Shown here: one piece after another, positions 59,821-64,000 of the stretch
How positions within the stretch are numbered: position 1 is the stretch's first letter
Layout: each line of letters starts with the position of its first letter
Assembly: GCA_013400975.1 (NCBI GenBank)
Contig: WBMZ01011724.1
Coordinates: forward strand, 1 to 64,000
Length of the DNA stretch: 64,000 nt
Source: Atrichornis clamosus
Lineage: Eukaryota; Chordata; Aves; Passeriformes; Menuridae
Direction of reading: 5' to 3'
Notes under the pieces: model-generated
What the model was told of the DNA's origin: nothing
Seen by the model: only the letters and a program-made list of their open reading frames with translations
The model's database searches: none
Translations under genes and position numbers: made by a program

Positions 59821-62800
59821 AGTCCTTCAATGAGGTACCAGATGACAAATTCATGCCCACTTGTTTTCATTTCTAGGAAATCAAACCAGCTGAAGTAAGT
59901 TTTTTAATGCAATGCATCTAAAAAAGTTGCAAAAATGAATTTCTTCAGTAGTTTTATTCTGCTGTTTTTGAAATCTTCTTAAAGGAGCTGCAAAGCTCCG
60001 CAGTCTTCCTTTAAACTTTCTTTGGGATGTTCTCACTGGAATTTTCACACATTTGAGTCCTAAATATTTGAGTGATCTCAGTGTGTTTCTGGAGACCTGG
60101 CTATCAATTACCAGAATTTTCATTTGCCTCTTTAATCCTTTTTTTTTCCCCTTCTCAGATTCAGATTTCAGACATTCTCTCTTAGTAGTGACCAGACTGA
60201 GACATTTTGCAAACTCCAGGAAACAAAACTCATGATATTCTTTGCACTAAAAAGAAAAAAGTGAAAATTTCCTCAGATTTGTTCAGGTGTCTTGTATGTG
60301 CAGCACAAAGCACTTGGCTGGTGTTCAGGGTGGGGTGGATGGGGGGTGAGAGGGAGCAGGGACTGATGTCTGGTTGCAGCTGGTGAGCAACATCCAAGAG
60401 CTACCACCCTACAGCAAGAAACTCACATTTTCTGCCACATTCTGCCTTCCAGCATTTTATTAATTAACTTTTAAATTTTTAGTCAGCTTCACCTTGGAAC
60501 TTTTCATTAAATGAAGTTGTCTTTAAGTTAGAACATAGCACTTATTAATAGCAGGAAATTCCAAGTAATCACACTGTCCTACTTTCTCCTCTTACTTTTT
60601 GTTGCAGCTACATGTTGATTTCTGTGAACTGTACCTTTTCTACCCTAATCAATCTTGTTTCTCTTTTGTCCTTTTGCCTGAAGACTTACGGTGTTTGGAA
60701 TTAACTCTGTTCTCAGTCCTTTTTCATTTTGTGTACACTTATGCACCTAATTAGACATAATTGTTTCCTTGTTCCTACAGCATCAGCCAAGAAAGCAGAT
60801 CTCAGCTATATCTGAGGGATATGGGGAACCTCCATCCTAGAAAACGTGCAGCAAAGACTTTCGTAATTTAGTATTTATCTCTGGCATGCTCGTTGTTCTG
60901 TAGCTGTAACAAACATGCCTTAGATATGTTTCACCTGCTTCACTAAACTGTGGAAATCGTGGAAAACTGGGTAGTCTTAGTCAAGGAATAGTAGCATGAA
61001 TTTTATAATGCTGTCACAAAGGTTGTCAATCATGATTTTGAGTTTTTTTAATCAAGGCTTTAACATTTATTAGCTTTGTATCAAGTTCTCTCTTGGGTTT
61101 TATTAGTAATTAAGAACAAATCCATAATTTGACTGCTTTTACTGCAACTTTTTCAAACTTCAGAATTCCAGGAATGAATTCTTATTTATTATCTGGGACC
61201 CAGGAAAAATATTTAACTGGGTCTAATCATGGCAAAATGCAAATTGTCATTAATTAAATTTGGGACTGTGGAGCAGGAGTGAGACCAATTTACAGGAGGG
61301 GGTCAGGAGAAGAACTTTAAGTAGCAGTGCATGGTGAATGAGATGCACAGCTTCCATTATCGCCAGGAGCTGCATGGCTAATCCAGCAGCCTCAGCACTG
61401 AGGAAAATGTTCCCTGGGATGTCAGGTGTTAAGGGGAAGAATGGGCCTCTCACGTTCTTTGCACTTACAAGCCTGCTGTAACCTTTTGACTCTCTCTCTC
61501 TTTCTCTTCTTGAGTTTTGTTTCCTGAAAGGAAAAGGGGGTGGGGGAACGCAGGGAAAGAAGGCTTAAAGAGTGGAGGATCTGTTTCAAAGTACTGTAGT
61601 GTATTTGCAAGCTCTTTTTAATTTTTTTTCTGGAATGAGTTTTGTTTTATTTCTTAAAGAAGCAGTTGTTTTTAATGTAGAGTGTTTAGAGCATGACTTG
61701 AGATATGAATGTCTTGCTGAGTACCAATATCAACATCACAAACTTTACACATGTGATTCTCCCACAAGTGTTTGCACATAGTTTTTTAATCTTTCTAATG
61801 AAACAAGTTTAATTTCATTTAAGAGCATAACAGAGGAGGAGAGCTAGTTCTGTGAGTTAACGGTACATGTATTGCTTTTTCTGTTGACCAGTGTTATGCA
61901 GAAAACCAAGCCCCAAACAACAAGAAATCCCTTTTATTCTCAAAGGAACCCTTAATGTGACATGATCATATATTGATCCCATTGAACTTGGGTGTATTCC
62001 AGGTCTGAAGATCTGCACATGCAAAGAAAAACTTTGTATAATTCTTGCAGATTTCTTCTTGCTACCTTTGAGTTAACAAGAGTGAAAATACCTTGGTGAA
62101 AGGAGATGAGCATTTACTTAGAATAAAAGAACTTATGACAGATAAGGGGAAAAAAACATGGCTAATTAAGGTAGAGCTCTCCAAATTTCATTACTTTGGA
62201 GGAAAAAGAGGATAATATGGAAAAATATATGAAAAGTTACATTATCCTTCCTTCCTTGAAATAGTCTGTGCTGGGCTGATCCTTATTAGAAGGCAAAAGT
62301 GGAAATAATAAATGCGGTGTTTACTTCCATTAATTAAAAAGAATTTTGCTCATAGCACAGCACCCTGAGAATGTTAAAGGAGTTTTGTACATTCCTGGTT
62401 ACCATCTTTGATTTGAGGACCTCATTCCACTTCAAACTTTGTGTCTTTGTTAGAGATAATTTTGAAAGGCTCACATTACCTTTGCTTGGCTGAAATGTGG
62501 CAGCGATGGAGTGGAGCCAATGGAGGGGTAATTTTACAGCCAGCAATCAGGAAAAGGAAGAGTCCTTAGCCAGGGGACTCAACAGTGCCAGGAGAAGCCA
62601 TTATTCTATTATTATTTCCAGTGTGGAAGCATTGTTTCAAGTTACTTTAAAAACATCCTTTAAATTTCTTTGTTGTTCGTGTTGTAAATTTTCCATATCA
62701 ACTTTTCCAAAAGAAAGGTGTGTGAATGTATATCTAGGTGGGCTTCTTGGGATTCATCTTGCCTTAGAAATTGTAGGTTAAAGGGAAACCTGGAATCCAT

Positions 62801-64000
62801 GGTAATTCCTCTCACTCAGCCTGGAATTTCACAGAGATTGGCCAAAGATGGAGTGACTTCTCCATTTCTTAGCACTTGCTGGAAGCAACACTCTGGGCAG
62901 CCTGTGCCCTGACAGGCACTGCCTTCCCATTTATTCCTACTACTGGGGAGTCCAACCCTTGTGTTTTAAGGGCCTAAACCTGTAAGCTTTCCAGAAACCT
63001 TACACTTAGAGGGCTAAAGAGGGGAAAATTAAGTCTATCTCATACGTGGATTTGTATTTATCTCCTGGAGATTGCATGAATGTTGAAGGCTATAAAGGAT
63101 GTGAATGATGTTTCAGAAGATTTGGCATAGATAGTTTTGTTGGTTTCAGTCACTCAGAAGTCCAGTGTCAGTAAATATTTTATATTCAATGCTGCTTTAA
63201 TTCCACTATGTAGACTATGTGTTGTGCACCAGTAATTAAGGCATTTGTATATTAAATATTATTATCATCATCCCTTTTTAAATTGATACTTTGAGGAGGT
63301 GAAGGCCTTACATCTGCAAGGCAAGTGATATTTGACATATATGCAAAAGTAGAAATAATGTCTCCCAAATTGTTTGGGCCATTTGAGACATGAATGGAAA
63401 AAAACTTCAAATATCCTAAATTCCAGTCCAATGTCTTAATCGTGAGCCCATTTTTTTCATTCAAAATTAAAGTTTCCATGATTATTATTTCTACTGCCAG
63501 GGCTTTCCAGGGATTTTAATAGGACCTAATTTATTAAATGCTGTTTTATGTGCAAGACAGAAGCAAAATCCTTACCCCAGGGCACTCACTCTGTGGCCCT
63601 GATCCTGCAATCTGATCTCTTGAATGAATGTCTGCACTAACACAAGCCCTGCTGCCCGTTCTGAGGGTTTGGCTGGGATTTGAACAGAGAAGGGACATGG
63701 AGATTGCAGGTTGTCTACGGCACCCTCAATGAACTTCAGTGCATCACCACTGCTTTCCCACACGGTTACCCTGAGTTTCCTTGAGTCCTCTGTGAGCTTT
63801 AGTGTAGCTGTTGCTCAGTTACCATCAGTGGATGGTGAATTTTGGGCTGAGCTGTTTTTTCTTCTGTGGATAAGCCTTGATCTGTGGCGCTGCTTAAAGA
63901 CGCTTTGCAATGCACCTTGAGATTAAAGTGCATTGCCCCTGCAGTGCATTGATCTTGCCTGGCCCAGAAAGAGGTTGTCATAGATCTACTTTTCAAATCA
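59821..64000. other. AT-rich non-coding stretch, nothing recognised
   Basis: No gene, RNA gene or repeat family is recognised to the end of the window. A purine/pyrimidine tract lies at about 61488-61510 and a G-rich patch at about 60330-60350. Frames are below 100 codons on both strands. Confidence 0.5.

Noticed and set aside
1..64000. CRISPR arrays, operons, phage or plasmid features
   Set aside because: No regularly spaced direct repeats, no long co-directional frames and no ribosome-binding sites; the CR1 elements show the DNA is from a vertebrate.

Overview
This looks like 64 kb of vertebrate nuclear DNA, most likely from a bird and possibly a passerine. The best evidence is four or five copies of CR1 LINE 3' or coding segments of the avian type, two solo-LTR-like elements of the kind found in bird genomes, low GC and CpG content, many short A/T and G/T tracts, and no dense coding. 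Nothing suggests bacterial or phage DNA: there are no long ORFs, operons or ribosome-binding sites. I cannot name the species or chromosome from the sequence alone.

I find no multi-exon protein gene I can support. The open frames are short (at most about 165 codons), lie in all six frames, and the longest fall in GC-richer patches or tandem repeats, as chance would produce. The window therefore reads as a gene desert or a very long intron. Its notable content is regulatory-looking sequence and decayed transposons.

Layout: 1-8.8 kb is AT-rich sequence without recognisable features, apart from a GC-richer patch at 3.2-4.1 kb. From 8.8 to 10.96 kb there is a compact block of sequence that looks like a conserved developmental enhancer cluster. 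It contains homeodomain, POU and CCAAT/CRE-type motifs, an imperfect palindrome, and two promoter-like arrangements that face each other. An ERV-type solo LTR (minus strand) lies at 14.4-15.0 kb. A three-copy 57-bp minisatellite and an LTR-like TATA segment lie at 19.7-20.1 kb. CR1 3' ends lie at 20.7-21.06 and 22.77-22.9 kb. A CpG-rich promoter-like island is at 24.83-25.34 kb. A decayed CR1 endonuclease-region fragment is at 30.1-31.08 kb. CR1 relics lie at 35.6, 36.2 and 44.8-45.2 kb. A possible coding exon on the minus strand is at 43.5-43.9 kb. A TATA-plus-CpG-rich segment with an 83-codon frame is at 47.06-47.45 kb. A second LTR (minus strand) is at 53.1-53.7 kb. The remainder to 64 kb is low-information AT-rich DNA with microsatellites.

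The pieces do not form a pathway. The most useful reading is a non-coding regulatory landscape with three candidate transcription start regions (about 9.78/10.5 kb, 25.1 kb and 47.09 kb) that should be tested against RNA data and cross-species alignment. All family assignments come from memory of consensus patterns; no database search was possible.
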